Shown: piece by piece, positions 1 through 9,122 of the stretch
Layout of the letters: the number at the start of each line of letters is the position of its first letter
Position numbering within the stretch: the first letter of the stretch is position 1
DNA from: an uncultured Eubacterium sp.
GTDB taxonomy: Bacteria > Bacillota > Clostridia > Lachnospirales > Lachnospiraceae
Assembly (NCBI GenBank): GCA_910586045.1
Contig: CAJUIH010000038.1
Location: 1 to 25,648, forward strand
Direction: 5' to 3'
Length of the DNA: 25,648 nt
Translations under genes and position numbers: made by a program
Notes under the pieces: generated by a model
What the model was told of the DNA's origin: nothing
Database searches by the model: none
Seen by the model: the letters and a program-made list of their open reading frames with translations, nothing else

Positions 1-32
1 CTACATGTTTTTGAATAATTAAACTATGATTT

Positions 33-72
33 AAAATAACTATCAAAAAGTACACTTTTTGATAGTTATTTT
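33..72. terminator. Bidirectional intrinsic terminator-like hairpin
   Basis: An 18-bp perfect inverted repeat (33-50 against 55-72) encloses the four-base loop TACA. The stem is A/T-rich, with an A run on the left arm and a T run on the right, so it could end transcription in either direction. It lies 64 bases before the first gene and probably separates this locus from whatever lies upstream. The absence of a G/C-rich stem core makes termination strength uncertain. Confidence 0.6.
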
Positions 73-81
73 TATTTCACC

Positions 82-98
82 CGCGCCAGTCTGGCGCG
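82..98. promoter_or_regulatory. 17-bp GC-rich palindrome upstream of first gene
   Basis: CGCGCCAG and CTGGCGCG form two perfect 8-base half-sites around a single central T. It sits between the upstream hairpin and the ribosome binding site of the first gene (AAGGAG at 121-126). With a one-base spacer it fits a dimeric-repressor operator better than an RNA hairpin, although a hairpin with a slightly larger loop is possible. No clear -35/-10 pair was found around it. Confidence 0.4.
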
Positions 99-135
99 AA
101 AACAGTAAGCAGATCACAGAAAGGAGAAAGGGACG

Positions 136-861
136 ATGATGGTACAAACAGAAAGAAAGGCAGGAAAATTAAAATATGTCCGAACCGTGCTGGCGGGGCT
201 TGTCATACTGCTATTTTTACAGGTAAACCAGGTGCAGGCGGCTACGGACCTGGCGCTCTTTAATTTTCAAAACGCAAATGATATGAAAGTAGAAAAAGGC
301 GCCAAGCTAAACCTTGCAGGGGATAAAAAGGCGGTTTCCTGGAAATCCAGCAATCCGGGCGTGGTAAAGGTTTCGAAAAAAGGCATCGCGACGGCGGTAA
401 AGACAGGGAAAGCGGTTATTTCGGCAACCATAGACGGGCAAAAAGAAAAATGCAAAATTACGGTAGTAGGGGATGTGGAAAAGGGAAGCGCCTTTATCAA
501 ACAGGCGGCGCGTACTTGGAAACAGGAGGAAACCGGGAAAAAAGTGACGGTAAAAGCAGGGAAGCTTTCCAAAGCACTGGATGCGTTCCTTTCCGGGATC
601 AAGCGGCAGAACGAAGACGACGTCGTGTACCAGGGCGGCAGCAAAATTGTTGCGATTGAAGAAGACAGCGCGGGGGCGACTGTTTATTTTGAAGCCAAGG
701 GCGTGTGCGGCGGCAAAACCATGCGTTTTCCGTGTGTGGCGGTCATTACAAAGGATTATGAAAACGACGCGCATGATTATGCGATGCTGCTGCATCCGGT
801 CGTTTGGGTGACCAATGAGGGCCAGTTTTTGTACGGTGCGGGTTCTTTCTGGTATGCGTAA
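136..861 (+). CDS. Secreted Big_2 (bacterial Ig-like) domain protein
   Basis: A 241-residue protein exported by an N-terminal signal peptide: basic residues, a hydrophobic stretch at about 17-34 and a likely cut near VQAA. Residues about 53-111 form a Big_2 Ig-like domain, recognisable from VSWKSSNPGVVKVSKKG followed by G-x-A-x-I-x-A and KITV. The C-terminal ~125 residues (from GSAFIKQAAR) are not recognised. The start at 136 has AAGGAG nine bases upstream; ATG at 139 is also possible. The stop shares its last base with the start of the kinase gene, so the two are probably translationally coupled. An extracellular structural or ligand-binding partner for the kinase's outside domain is plausible but only inferred from adjacency. 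Confidence 0.8.
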   Translation: MMVQTERKAGKLKYVRTVLAGLVILLFLQVNQVQAATDLALFNFQNANDMKVEKGAKLNLAGDKKAVSWKSSNPGVVKVSKKGIATAVKTGKAVISATIDGQKEKCKITVVGDVEKGSAFIKQAARTWKQEETGKKVTVKAGKLSKALDAFLSGIKRQNEDDVVYQGGSKIVAIEEDSAGATVYFEAKGVCGGKTMRFPCVAVITKDYENDAHDYAMLLHPVVWVTNEGQFLYGAGSFWYA

Positions 862-2858
862 TGGCGGCGAAGATTTGTTTTTGGTGTTTTAAATCCAGGG
901 GAAACCAGCCGGTATGCCCGCACTGCGGCTATGTACAGGGCAGCGAGCCGGAGCAGGCTTACCGGCTTTCGCCCGGGACGGTACTGCACAAACGGTATGT
1001 GATCGGGGTCAGCATCGGGATCGGCGGCTTTGGAATTACGTACAAGGCGTTCGACGCGATGCTGCGCATGATTGTCGCGGTAAAGGAGTTTTATCCGGCA
1101 GGCCTTGTAAACCGGGGCGGCGGCGAGAAAAAAGTAGGTATTTTTTCGGGCGAGAAAAAAGCGGAGTTTGAAAAACAGTTGGGACGGTTTTTGGAAGAAG
1201 CCAGAAATATGGCGCTGTTTTCCAAAGAGCGGGATATTGTAAATGTGTATGATTTTTTTCAGGAAAACCAGACAGCTTATATCATTATGGAATATGTAGA
1301 CGCGCCGCTTTTGAAAGATGAACTGAAAAAGCGGCGGTTTTCGCCCGAAGAAGCGGGCGGGTATATGCTTGCGATTTTGGACGCGTTGGAAAAAGTACAT
1401 CGGCACAATATTATCCATAAGGATATCAGCCCGGACAATATTTTTTTAACAGGCCCGGATACGATCAAGCTGTTCGATTTTGGGGCGGCAAGGCTGGAGG
1501 GTTCGGAGCGGACGGAGGCTGTGGTCGTAAAAGCCGGGTACACGCCGCCGGAACAGTATACGTCCCAGGATGTACAGAGCCTTAGCATGGACATCTATGC
1601 GGCGGGGGCGGTATTTTATGAAATGCTGACCGGGGTAAAGCCGGTGGATTCGAGGGACCGCGTCGTCCAGGATGAACTCAAAGAGTTAAAAGCGTTTGGG
1701 GTCCGTACGGATGAGTATTTGCAGCGGATTATTTTTAAAGCGATGGCCTTAGAGCCGCGTCTGCGTTTTCAGACGGCCAGGGAATTGAAAGAAGCGCTGG
1801 TGCATCGGCGCAAAGTGCTGCTGCCGCAGGAGGAAATCCGTAAAAACCGCAGGCGGAAACGGATCCTTGCAGCGGCGCTTACGATGATCGTCCTGCTTGC
1901 GGGCGGGACGCTGCTATTGAGCCAGACGGTTTTTTCCGGGCGCGGCAAAATCGATCTGGCGAATCTGGAACCGGAGGAACTGTCCGTGTGGATTGCGGCG
2001 GAGGATCCTAAGGATGCGGGGGCATTGGTGCAGACGCTGTCCGAAAGCGTGGAACGCGTGTGCCCGCAGCTTACGGTAAAGGCTGAAGTCGTTGCGAGAC
2101 AAGAGTACGCGCAGCGGATCCAGGAAGCGGCAGTTAACGAAAGCCTGCCGGATGTCTTTTGTACGGACGGCCTGGAGGATTCGTTTTTGGATGCGGGCTG
2201 CTGCGCGGATCTGTCCAAGCTGCTGCATACGATGGAATTGTCGGATTATCTGTATTTCGGGGAACTGGGCGCGGACGAGGACGTCTATGCGCTTCCGACC
2301 GCGCTGCAGGCCGGGATTGTATACGGCAGCAAGGCAAAGGCCGAGCAGGAACAGGAAGCCGCCGAAATGGATACGCTGGCACAATCAAACGATACGCTGG
2401 GGTATGCGGACAGCGATGATGCCTTTACCCGTTTTCAGGAGCCGGACGATCCGCTGGCATGGATTGTCGGGGATTTGTCCGATATGGACCAGGTAGAGGC
2501 GGTCACGGTGGAGGCTGTGCCGTCCACGGATTTTTCCGCGGTTCCGTTAGTAAAAGAAGAAAAGCTGGTCGGAAGCTTAGCGCACTGGTATGCCGTAAAA
2601 CAAAGCGGGGATGAAAACCGGCAGGACGCCGGGATGGCGCTGCTGTCGTTGTTGCTAAGCGAGGGGATGCAAAGCGCCCTGTATATGGACAACCGCGACG
2701 GCCTGCCGTTAAACCGGACGGTTTTAGACAGCTATAAGGAAAACAAGCTGACGACTTATTTGGAATTTTTGCGGCATTACGATCTGGAGGAAGTACAGCT
2801 TTACGACAGTGACGGGAAGAGCCTGTGCAGCAGGATCAGGCAGGAAATTTCAAAATAA
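861..2858 (+). CDS. Membrane Ser/Thr kinase: zinc ribbon, kinase, TM, solute-binding-protein-like sensor
   Basis: A 665-residue transmembrane kinase. Residues 6-22 form a zinc ribbon (C6, C9, C19, C22). A Hanks-type kinase domain spans about 45-315: glycine loop GIGGFG (53-58), ATP lysine K75, catalytic HKDISPDN with D188, DFGAAR from D206, and a PPEQY segment. All catalytic residues are present; Arg of HRD is Lys. One membrane span lies at about 335-357, after an Arg/Lys-rich stretch. The outside region (about 370-665) resembles an ABC extracellular solute-binding protein: LSVWIAAED strand, LPDVFCTDG, ADLSKLL, YALPTALQAGIVYGS, and a C-terminal helix with GMALLSLLLSEGMQSALY then GLPLNRTVL. 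It is shorter than typical family members, with an acidic segment (about 490-560) in the middle. Likely an extracellular ligand controls kinase activity. No PASTA repeats. Confidence 0.88.
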   Translation: MAAKICFWCFKSRGNQPVCPHCGYVQGSEPEQAYRLSPGTVLHKRYVIGVSIGIGGFGITYKAFDAMLRMIVAVKEFYPAGLVNRGGGEKKVGIFSGEKKAEFEKQLGRFLEEARNMALFSKERDIVNVYDFFQENQTAYIIMEYVDAPLLKDELKKRRFSPEEAGGYMLAILDALEKVHRHNIIHKDISPDNIFLTGPDTIKLFDFGAARLEGSERTEAVVVKAGYTPPEQYTSQDVQSLSMDIYAAGAVFYEMLTGVKPVDSRDRVVQDELKELKAFGVRTDEYLQRIIFKAMALEPRLRFQTARELKEALVHRRKVLLPQEEIRKNRRRKRILAAALTMIVLLAGGTLLLSQTVFSGRGKIDLANLEPEELSVWIAAEDPKDAGALVQTLSESVERVCPQLTVKAEVVARQEYAQRIQEAAVNESLPDVFCTDGLEDSFLDAGCCADLSKLLHTMELSDYLYFGELGADEDVYALPTALQAGIVYGSKAKAEQEQEAAEMDTLAQSNDTLGYADSDDAFTRFQEPDDPLAWIVGDLSDMDQVEAVTVEAVPSTDFSAVPLVKEEKLVGSLAHWYAVKQSGDENRQDAGMALLSLLLSEGMQSALYMDNRDGLPLNRTVLDSYKENKLTTYLEFLRHYDLEEVQLYDSDGKSLCSRIRQEISK

Positions 2859-2943
2859 AGAAGCCTCATGCAAACGACAAGATGTAAAACAAACACGAAT
2901 GAAGGGCAACAATGATCAGGAATGGCAAAGGACGGATAAATGC

Positions 2944-3909
2944 ATGAAATTTCGGATACATACAAAAACTTCTAACATAGTTATAAAGGCAAAGCTGGCC
3001 TTTGGGGAAAAGCTCAACGAGCGGGAGCTGGATTATCTGCTGCACAACAAAGTGCCGGGTTTTTTTGAAATCGCCTATGACGGGAAAAAGCAATTGACTT
3101 ATGAAGCGCCTGGTACGCTTACGCTTGCAAAATATTTAAAAGATACCAAGCTCGAGGAACTGGCGTTTTGGAAAATCATGATCCAGATGCTGGATGTGGA
3201 GATCGCGGCAAAAAGCAGGGGGTTATATCCGGCGCATCTTTTAATGAAGCCTGATACGGTCTTTCTCGATGAAAAATCCCTGCAGATGTATTTTATTTAC
3301 CAGCCGGTTACGGTAGCAAAGGACCTGACGGACGACTTGTTTGCGGTGATCCACGATATTATTTATCAGGAATTAAAAAAAGAAGGCGGCATTGGGCAGG
3401 TGTATCTGATTGATTTTCAAAACTATTTAAAACAGGGCGATTACAGGCTGGAGCATGTCCGCCAGTATATCGCGAAAGCGGTTTCCGGCGGCAGTCCGTC
3501 CACGATGGCCAGCCAGGTGCTGCAGCAGCCGGGCGGCGAAGACGAAGAGGAAGATCTCGGCCAGTATACGGTGATGCTGGGAAGCGGCGGCTCGGACCAT
3601 GGGGCGCCGAAGCCAAAGCAGATGCACTTAATCAGGGTCCGGACAAAGGAGCGCACGACGTTTTCCACCGATATTATACAGATTGGCAGGGCGACGCAAA
3701 ATACCTACTGTGTGACGGGTAACGCGTCCATAGGCAGGAACCACGCGGCGATTGTCAAACGCGGGGAGGACTGCTTTTTAAAGGATATGGGTTCGGTAAA
3801 CGGTACCTCGGTAAATGGAAAACAGTTGGCTGGAAACCAGGTGTGCAGGCTGCAAAGCGGCGACAGGATCCAGCTTGCGGATGAAGATTTTATTTTTGAA
3901 CTAAAATAG
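2944..3909 (+). CDS. EssB-like pseudokinase-fold / FHA protein (DUF6382-type), soluble
   Basis: A 321-residue protein. The reading frame is open from 2809, but ATG 2944 is preferred: it begins a conserved-looking core (MKFRIHT) and has AAAGGA 11 bases upstream, whereas earlier starts overlap the kinase gene or lack a ribosome site. Residues 1-190 resemble the N-terminal pseudokinase of EssB/YukC (EAPGTLTLAKYLKD, FWKIMIQMLDVEIAAKSRGLYPAHLLMKPDTVFLD, then a FIYQPV strand), with no kinase catalytic motifs. An acidic linker contains YTVMLG (T209). An FHA domain fills about 225-321: IGR, IGRNHAAI, GSVNGTSVNG. Unlike EssB it has no membrane span. Its place directly before essC supports a secretion-core role; the FHA could read a phosphothreonine on a partner. 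The EssB relationship is inferred. Confidence 0.75.
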   Translation: MKFRIHTKTSNIVIKAKLAFGEKLNERELDYLLHNKVPGFFEIAYDGKKQLTYEAPGTLTLAKYLKDTKLEELAFWKIMIQMLDVEIAAKSRGLYPAHLLMKPDTVFLDEKSLQMYFIYQPVTVAKDLTDDLFAVIHDIIYQELKKEGGIGQVYLIDFQNYLKQGDYRLEHVRQYIAKAVSGGSPSTMASQVLQQPGGEDEEEDLGQYTVMLGSGGSDHGAPKPKQMHLIRVRTKERTTFSTDIIQIGRATQNTYCVTGNASIGRNHAAIVKRGEDCFLKDMGSVNGTSVNGKQLAGNQVCRLQSGDRIQLADEDFIFELK

Positions 3910-3929
3910 TGGCAAAAGAGGGGGCAGTT

Positions 3930-4133
3930 ATGGATATGGAAGAAGTAGCACAGCTTTTGTTGTCGCAGCAGGCAATTTTGGCGTATGAAATTGTGGTTTT
4001 TGCGGTATTGTCAGCCGCGATTGTACTGCTGACAAAAAAACGGAAGCTGCGCAGGCAGATCCAGACGTCCGCGCAGGAGCGCCAGGTAAAAAAATCACTC
4101 GATGATTCCCTGGCAAACCAAAGGCGGAGGTAA
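3930..4133 (+). CDS. Small single-pass membrane protein of the secretion operon
   Basis: A 67-residue protein with one hydrophobic span (about residues 15-35, AILAYEIVVFAVLSAAIVLL) followed by a basic segment (TKKRKLRRQ) and a charged tail, predicting a short outside N-terminus and a cytoplasmic C-terminus. The frame opens at GTG 3909, but ATG 3930 has AGAGGGGG five bases upstream and is preferred. No family is recognised. It lies between the soluble EssB-like gene and essC, ending seven bases before essC, with the essC ribosome site inside its last codons. It may supply a membrane anchor that the EssB-like protein lacks, or occupy the place of EssA; both are speculation from position. Confidence 0.65.
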   Translation: MDMEEVAQLLLSQQAILAYEIVVFAVLSAAIVLLTKKRKLRRQIQTSAQERQVKKSLDDSLANQRRR

Positions 4134-4139
4134 CAGCGG

Positions 4140-7100
4140 ATGAACGTTATATTATCAATCTATTCAAAAGAAGCATTTCGGGAATACCAGCTTCCGTCGG
4201 TAAACAATGCCGATTATACGCTGACGCTTCGCAGCGATTTTTTCCATCTGCAGAAAAACAGGAGCATTTATCTGGAAGTGATGGACCATGTGTGGAGCTT
4301 TAAGCCCGCAAAAGGCTATTCGATCCGCAAAGACGGGACGGTCTATGAGCAGCGCGGGCTTTCGGACCGGGATGTTTTAAATTTATACATCGAAGGGGAA
4401 AAGGAGATTGTCGTCATTGTAAAATACGCGCAGTCCCTGTTCCACGCGTATCAGAAATTTTCCCTCGCGGGGATCAGCCAGATTACGATCGGTGAAAAAG
4501 CGGATAATGATATCTGCTACGATTATATGAAGCTTGTCTCGCGCAGGCACGCGGCGATCGTACGGGACGGGGCGGGCTTTAAAATTGTCAATAACAGCCT
4601 GAACGGTACCTATGTCAATTCGTACCGGATCGAACGGGAACGGCTGCTTAGCCCGGGCGCGTGCATTGACATTATGGGGCTGCGCATGATTTACCTTGGA
4701 GACTGTCTGGCGGTGGATACGGCGGGGAGCCGGGCCAGGATCCAGACGCAAAAACTAACGGGTATGCCGCAAAAGCAGGCAGGCGCGCGCGGGCAGGCGG
4801 CGCCGCAGTCCCAGGGGAAAACCATTTACCACCGTTCGCCGCGCACGATCCATGAACTGGCCGAAGGGGAAATCGAGATCGAAGGCCCGCCGCAGCCGGA
4901 GCAGGATCAGCCGCAGCCGCTGCTTTTGACCATCGGCCCGTCTTTTACCATGACGCTGCCGATGATCGCGGGCTGCGTGCTGATGATGAATCCGTCGTCC
5001 GGGGGCGGCAGCTCGCTTTCTATGTATTCCGGCCTGATTATGTCGGTCTCCTCCGCGTTTCTCGGCGTATTTTGGGCGGTGCAGAATATGCGCCACCAGA
5101 AAAAAGGGGAAGCGGAAAAAAAGCGGGTGCGGTTCGAACGCTACAGCGAATATCTGCTGGAAAAAACAGAAGAGATCAAGCAGCGGTATGAAAATGCTTC
5201 CCAAAAACTGTTTGACCTGTATCCGGACGCCGGAACCTGCCTGACCTATGACGAGGGCATGGGGCTTTTGTGGAACCGCAACGCGACGCACAGGGATTAT
5301 TTAAAGCACCGGCTCGGCATGGGCAACGTGCCGTTTCCGGTATCGATCCGGGCGCCCGGAGAGAAATTTTCGATTTACAAAGACGAGCTGGCAGACAAAC
5401 CGCGTTTTATCAAAGAAAATTATGAAACGCTGTATGACGTTCCGGTTGTGCTGGATCTGGCAAAGCATAAGCTGGTCGGCATAATCGGAGGCCCGCAGAA
5501 AGCCGGGGCTATGGAAACGGCCAGGCTTTTGGCGGCGCAGATCGCGGCAAACAATTGCTATACCGACGTGAAAATGGGGTTTATTTATAACGGCGAGACG
5601 TCCAATGAAGAAAAGGAATGGGAGTTTGCAAGATGGCTTCCGCACGTATGGTCAGAGGATAAGAAAACAAGGTACTGCGCGTCCACCGCGGAGCAGGCGA
5701 GCGACGTTTTTTACGAGCTGACGAAAATATGCAGAAACCGCCTGGAGGAGGAAAAGGAGCTGTCCCTTGGGGAAAAACAGCTTCCAAAGCCGTATTATAT
5801 CCTGTTTATTTCTGACTTAAATGTACTGGACGGGGAACTGATCGCCCGGTATATTTTCGGCAAGCACGAGGCGGCCGGCCTGACTACGGTCATCCTGACC
5901 GAGCGCTATGAAGACCTGCCGAACGCGTGCGATTTTGTCATTGAAAATACCGCGCGCTTCCAGGGCATGTATGAACTGGCCCTTGGCGAAGAAACAGGAT
6001 GCCGGATCCAGTTTGACCAGTTGGACGGCTTTCGGCTGGAACGCTTTTCCAGACATCTTTCGACGCTGCAGGTGCAGGAAATGGAAAAGGGTGGGGAGAT
6101 CCCGAATGCCCTGACGTTTTTTGAAATGCTGGGCGTGTCCAAGCCGCAGGATCTGCCGGTCCGGGAATTGTGGGCCAAAAACCGTACCTACGACAATATC
6201 AAGGGGATGGTCGGCGCAAAGGCGGGCGGCGTTCCCTGCTATCTGGACGTGCATGAAAAATACCACGGGCCGCACGGGCTTGTGGCAGGTACGACTGGTT
6301 CGGGAAAATCCGAGACGCTGCAGACGTATATGCTGTCCTTGGCGGTGAATTACAGCCCGGATGATATCGGATTTTTTATTATCGACTATAAGGGCGGCGG
6401 GATGGCAAACCTGTTTGACGGGCTGCCGCATATGGTCGGGCAGATCTCCAATCTGTCCGGCAACCAGGTAAAACGCGCCATGATCTCGATTAAGAGTGAA
6501 AACCGCAGAAGACAGCGTGTCTTTACCGAGCACGGCGTCAATAATATCAACCTGTATACAAGGCTTTATAAAAACGGGGAAGCTTCGATTCCGGTTCCGC
6601 ACTTATTCATTATTATTGACGAATTTGCGGAGTTAAAGCGGGAAGAGCCGGACTTTATGCGGGAATTAATCTCCGTGGCGCAGGTCGGCCGAAGTCTGGG
6701 CGTACATATGATCCTGGCGACGCAGAAGCCAAGCGGTACGGTAGACGACAATATTTGGAGCAATTCCAAATTCCGCCTGTGCCTGCGCGTGCAGGACAGG
6801 CAGGACAGCAACGACATGCTGCATAAGCCGGACGCCGCGTATATTACACAGGCCGGACGCTGTTACCTGCAGGTCGGCAACGACGAGGTGTATGAATTGT
6901 TCCAGTCCGGTTACAGCGGCGCGGCCTATGAAGAAAATGTCGCGATGGGCAATACCGAAATCGCGAAGCTGTTAAACTTAAACGGCACGGTGGAAATGAC
7001 CGGAAACTCGGCCAAGCTTTCCCAAAAGCAGCAGGTAGAGTACTTATGGATGGAAAAGCTGGCGCAGTGCATGGATCTGGCGCAGAAAGCGGCCAAAATC

Positions 7101-9122
7101 CAGATCGAGGAATGCAGCAGCAAGCAGCAGCTCGGGCGGCTGGTACAGGCGATGTATAAAGCGATGTGGTACGAAAAACTGGATTATCCGGTCAGCCGGT
7201 TTAATACAGACCGTCTGTGTGATTTTATCCTGCTCTATAAAAAGACGCAGGAAAGAAAGGGGACCAGGCGGGCGGTGCTCAAAGAACTGATGGAGCAGTC
7301 CGTATCCGGCAAAGTCCGCCTGCCGCAGCGCAAGGAAAAGACCCAGTTGGACGCGGTCAAAGAATACCTGGCGCAGCAGGCGCAGGAATGCGGCTATACG
7401 TATCATATGCAGCTATGGATGCCGGTATTGCCGGATCATATATACCTGCAGGAATTTGCGGAATTTGCCGACCGCAGCTACCAAAACGGCAAATGGCCGG
7501 CGCAGGCAAGCGTATGGAGCTTAGAAATCGTACTCGGCAAAATCGACGACCCGGCCAACCAGAATCAGATGCCGCTGTTTTTCGACGTGGCAAAGACCGG
7601 GCACCTGGCCGTATTCGGCAGCATTGTCAGCGGCAAAAGCACGCTGATGCAGACGCTTGCCTATGCGCTGATTCACCGCTATACGCCGGATCTGGTGCAT
7701 ATTTACGCGCTGGATTTCAGCAGTAAAATGATGTCCGCTTTTGAAGAAGCGCCGCATGTCGGCGGGGTCATGTATGAAAACGACATGGATAAGATCAGCA
7801 AATTTTTCAATATGATTTCCGGCGTCTTACAGGAACGAAAGGCGCTGCTGCGCGGGGGCAACTACAGCCAGTATGTACAGCGCAACGGCGTAACAATGCC
7901 CGCCATTCTCCTGTTTGTCGACAACTATGCGTCCTTTAAAGAAAAAACGGAAGAGCGGTACGAAGATCTGATGATTACGCTGTCAAAAGAAGGCGTCAGC
8001 CAGGGGATTTACCTGATCGTATCGGGCGGCGGCGTCGGTATGAACGACGTGACTTCGCGCGTGTGTGAAAACATAGCCGTATCCTTGTGCCTGCAGCTAC
8101 AGGAGCGGTACGAGTATATCGACCTGCTGCATACAAACCAAATCGAAGTGATGCCGGAAAGCGGGCTGAAAGGAAGGGGGCTGACCGATTACGAGGGACG
8201 GATCCTGGAATTTCAGACAGCGCTGTCGGTAGAAGCGGAAAACGATTACGAACGCATGGAGATGATCCGTGCGCGGTGCGAGGAAATGAAGCGGGCGTGG
8301 ACCGGGAAAGCGGCAAGGCCGGTGCCGGAGATTCCGAAAAAACCGGTTTGGTCGCAGTTCCATATGCTGGACGAATACAAAAAAATGCTTTCCGCGCAAG
8401 AAATGCTTCCGGTTGGATACGATATGGAAAACGCGCAGATTTATGGCATCAGCCTGCGCCGGACCTATTGTTATACCGCCTATGGAACCGCGCATTCCGG
8501 CAAAACAAATTTCCTGAAAGTATGCCTGCAGGCTGCCATGGAACGCGCGGGCAGCGTATGCGTGATTGACAACGATGCGCATGACCTGCACAGTTACGCG
8601 TCCGCGCCGGTTACTTACATAGAGGACGACAAGGGGCTGTTCTCGTTTTTCTCCAAGCTTTTGCCGATCTTCCAGGAACGCAACAAAAAGAAGCATGAAA
8701 TGCAGGGCAGGGACTGCGAGGCGGATGAAATTTATGCGGAAATGTCACGCTTCGAGCCGTATTTTATCTTTATCGCGGACTTAAAGGCGCTGGTGCTGCT
8801 TGTCAATCAATCGGAGTACGATATGAAAGGATTTTTCAAAAATATCCTGGAAAAAGGCAGCATGCACAACATTTACTTTTTCAGCGCCATTTCCTTAAAA
8901 GACCACCAGGAGATTTTCGGGGACGATTTGTACGAAGCGTTTACCGGGCATCAGACCGGGATCCATTTCGGCGGGAATACGGCGGACAACCGTGTGCTGA
9001 ATTATGAATATATCCCATACAATGAGCAGACCAAAACACTGCCGCCGGGTGTCGGCTGTCTGCCGGATGCGGGGGCTGGGCCGGATACGGCTAAAATTGC
9101 CGTGCCGCTGGCCAGGAGGTAA
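4140..9122 (+). CDS. essC: Type VII secretion motor ATPase EssC (FHA-FHA-TM-TM, FtsK/SpoIIIE domains)
   Basis: A 1660-residue membrane ATPase that powers export of WXG100 proteins, with the usual architecture and length of Firmicutes EssC/YukB. Two N-terminal FHA-like domains occupy about 1-195; the second keeps LVSRRHAAI and NNSLNGTYVN, but the Arg of the family's G-R motif is Glu (IGEKAD). Two membrane spans lie at about 268-286 and 296-316. A degenerate ATPase-fold domain follows (IIGGPQKAG near 448-456). ATPase 1 has intact Walker A GTTGSGKS (717-724) and Walker B IIIDEF (D827, E828). ATPase 2 has GSIVSGKST (1160-1168) but DN in Walker B (D1261, N1262). ATPase 3 has GTAHSGKT (1449-1456) and a weak Walker B (IFIADL, D1547). 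The ribosome site GGAGGTAAC precedes ATG 4140. Its stop overlaps the next start by one base. Confidence 0.97.
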   Translation: MNVILSIYSKEAFREYQLPSVNNADYTLTLRSDFFHLQKNRSIYLEVMDHVWSFKPAKGYSIRKDGTVYEQRGLSDRDVLNLYIEGEKEIVVIVKYAQSLFHAYQKFSLAGISQITIGEKADNDICYDYMKLVSRRHAAIVRDGAGFKIVNNSLNGTYVNSYRIERERLLSPGACIDIMGLRMIYLGDCLAVDTAGSRARIQTQKLTGMPQKQAGARGQAAPQSQGKTIYHRSPRTIHELAEGEIEIEGPPQPEQDQPQPLLLTIGPSFTMTLPMIAGCVLMMNPSSGGGSSLSMYSGLIMSVSSAFLGVFWAVQNMRHQKKGEAEKKRVRFERYSEYLLEKTEEIKQRYENASQKLFDLYPDAGTCLTYDEGMGLLWNRNATHRDYLKHRLGMGNVPFPVSIRAPGEKFSIYKDELADKPRFIKENYETLYDVPVVLDLAKHKLVGIIGGPQKAGAMETARLLAAQIAANNCYTDVKMGFIYNGETSNEEKEWEFARWLPHVWSEDKKTRYCASTAEQASDVFYELTKICRNRLEEEKELSLGEKQLPKPYYILFISDLNVLDGELIARYIFGKHEAAGLTTVILTERYEDLPNACDFVIENTARFQGMYELALGEETGCRIQFDQLDGFRLERFSRHLSTLQVQEMEKGGEIPNALTFFEMLGVSKPQDLPVRELWAKNRTYDNIKGMVGAKAGGVPCYLDVHEKYHGPHGLVAGTTGSGKSETLQTYMLSLAVNYSPDDIGFFIIDYKGGGMANLFDGLPHMVGQISNLSGNQVKRAMISIKSENRRRQRVFTEHGVNNINLYTRLYKNGEASIPVPHLFIIIDEFAELKREEPDFMRELISVAQVGRSLGVHMILATQKPSGTVDDNIWSNSKFRLCLRVQDRQDSNDMLHKPDAAYITQAGRCYLQVGNDEVYELFQSGYSGAAYEENVAMGNTEIAKLLNLNGTVEMTGNSAKLSQKQQVEYLWMEKLAQCMDLAQKAAKIQIEECSSKQQLGRLVQAMYKAMWYEKLDYPVSRFNTDRLCDFILLYKKTQERKGTRRAVLKELMEQSVSGKVRLPQRKEKTQLDAVKEYLAQQAQECGYTYHMQLWMPVLPDHIYLQEFAEFADRSYQNGKWPAQASVWSLEIVLGKIDDPANQNQMPLFFDVAKTGHLAVFGSIVSGKSTLMQTLAYALIHRYTPDLVHIYALDFSSKMMSAFEEAPHVGGVMYENDMDKISKFFNMISGVLQERKALLRGGNYSQYVQRNGVTMPAILLFVDNYASFKEKTEERYEDLMITLSKEGVSQGIYLIVSGGGVGMNDVTSRVCENIAVSLCLQLQERYEYIDLLHTNQIEVMPESGLKGRGLTDYEGRILEFQTALSVEAENDYERMEMIRARCEEMKRAWTGKAARPVPEIPKKPVWSQFHMLDEYKKMLSAQEMLPVGYDMENAQIYGISLRRTYCYTAYGTAHSGKTNFLKVCLQAAMERAGSVCVIDNDAHDLHSYASAPVTYIEDDKGLFSFFSKLLPIFQERNKKKHEMQGRDCEADEIYAEMSRFEPYFIFIADLKALVLLVNQSEYDMKGFFKNILEKGSMHNIYFFSAISLKDHQEIFGDDLYEAFTGHQTGIHFGGNTADNRVLNYEYIPYNEQTKTLPPGVGCLPDAGAGPDTAKIAVPLARR

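Noticed and set aside
2809..2943. Longer N-terminus for the EssB-like protein starting at 2809 or 2899
   Set aside because: The extension overlaps the kinase gene, has no good ribosome site and is compositionally unlike the protein core; ATG 2944 is better supported.
5817..6602. Minus-strand 261-residue reading frame inside essC
   Set aside because: Frame shadow of a well-supported conserved gene; no start signal or family pattern. The same applies to the other long minus-strand frames across the window.
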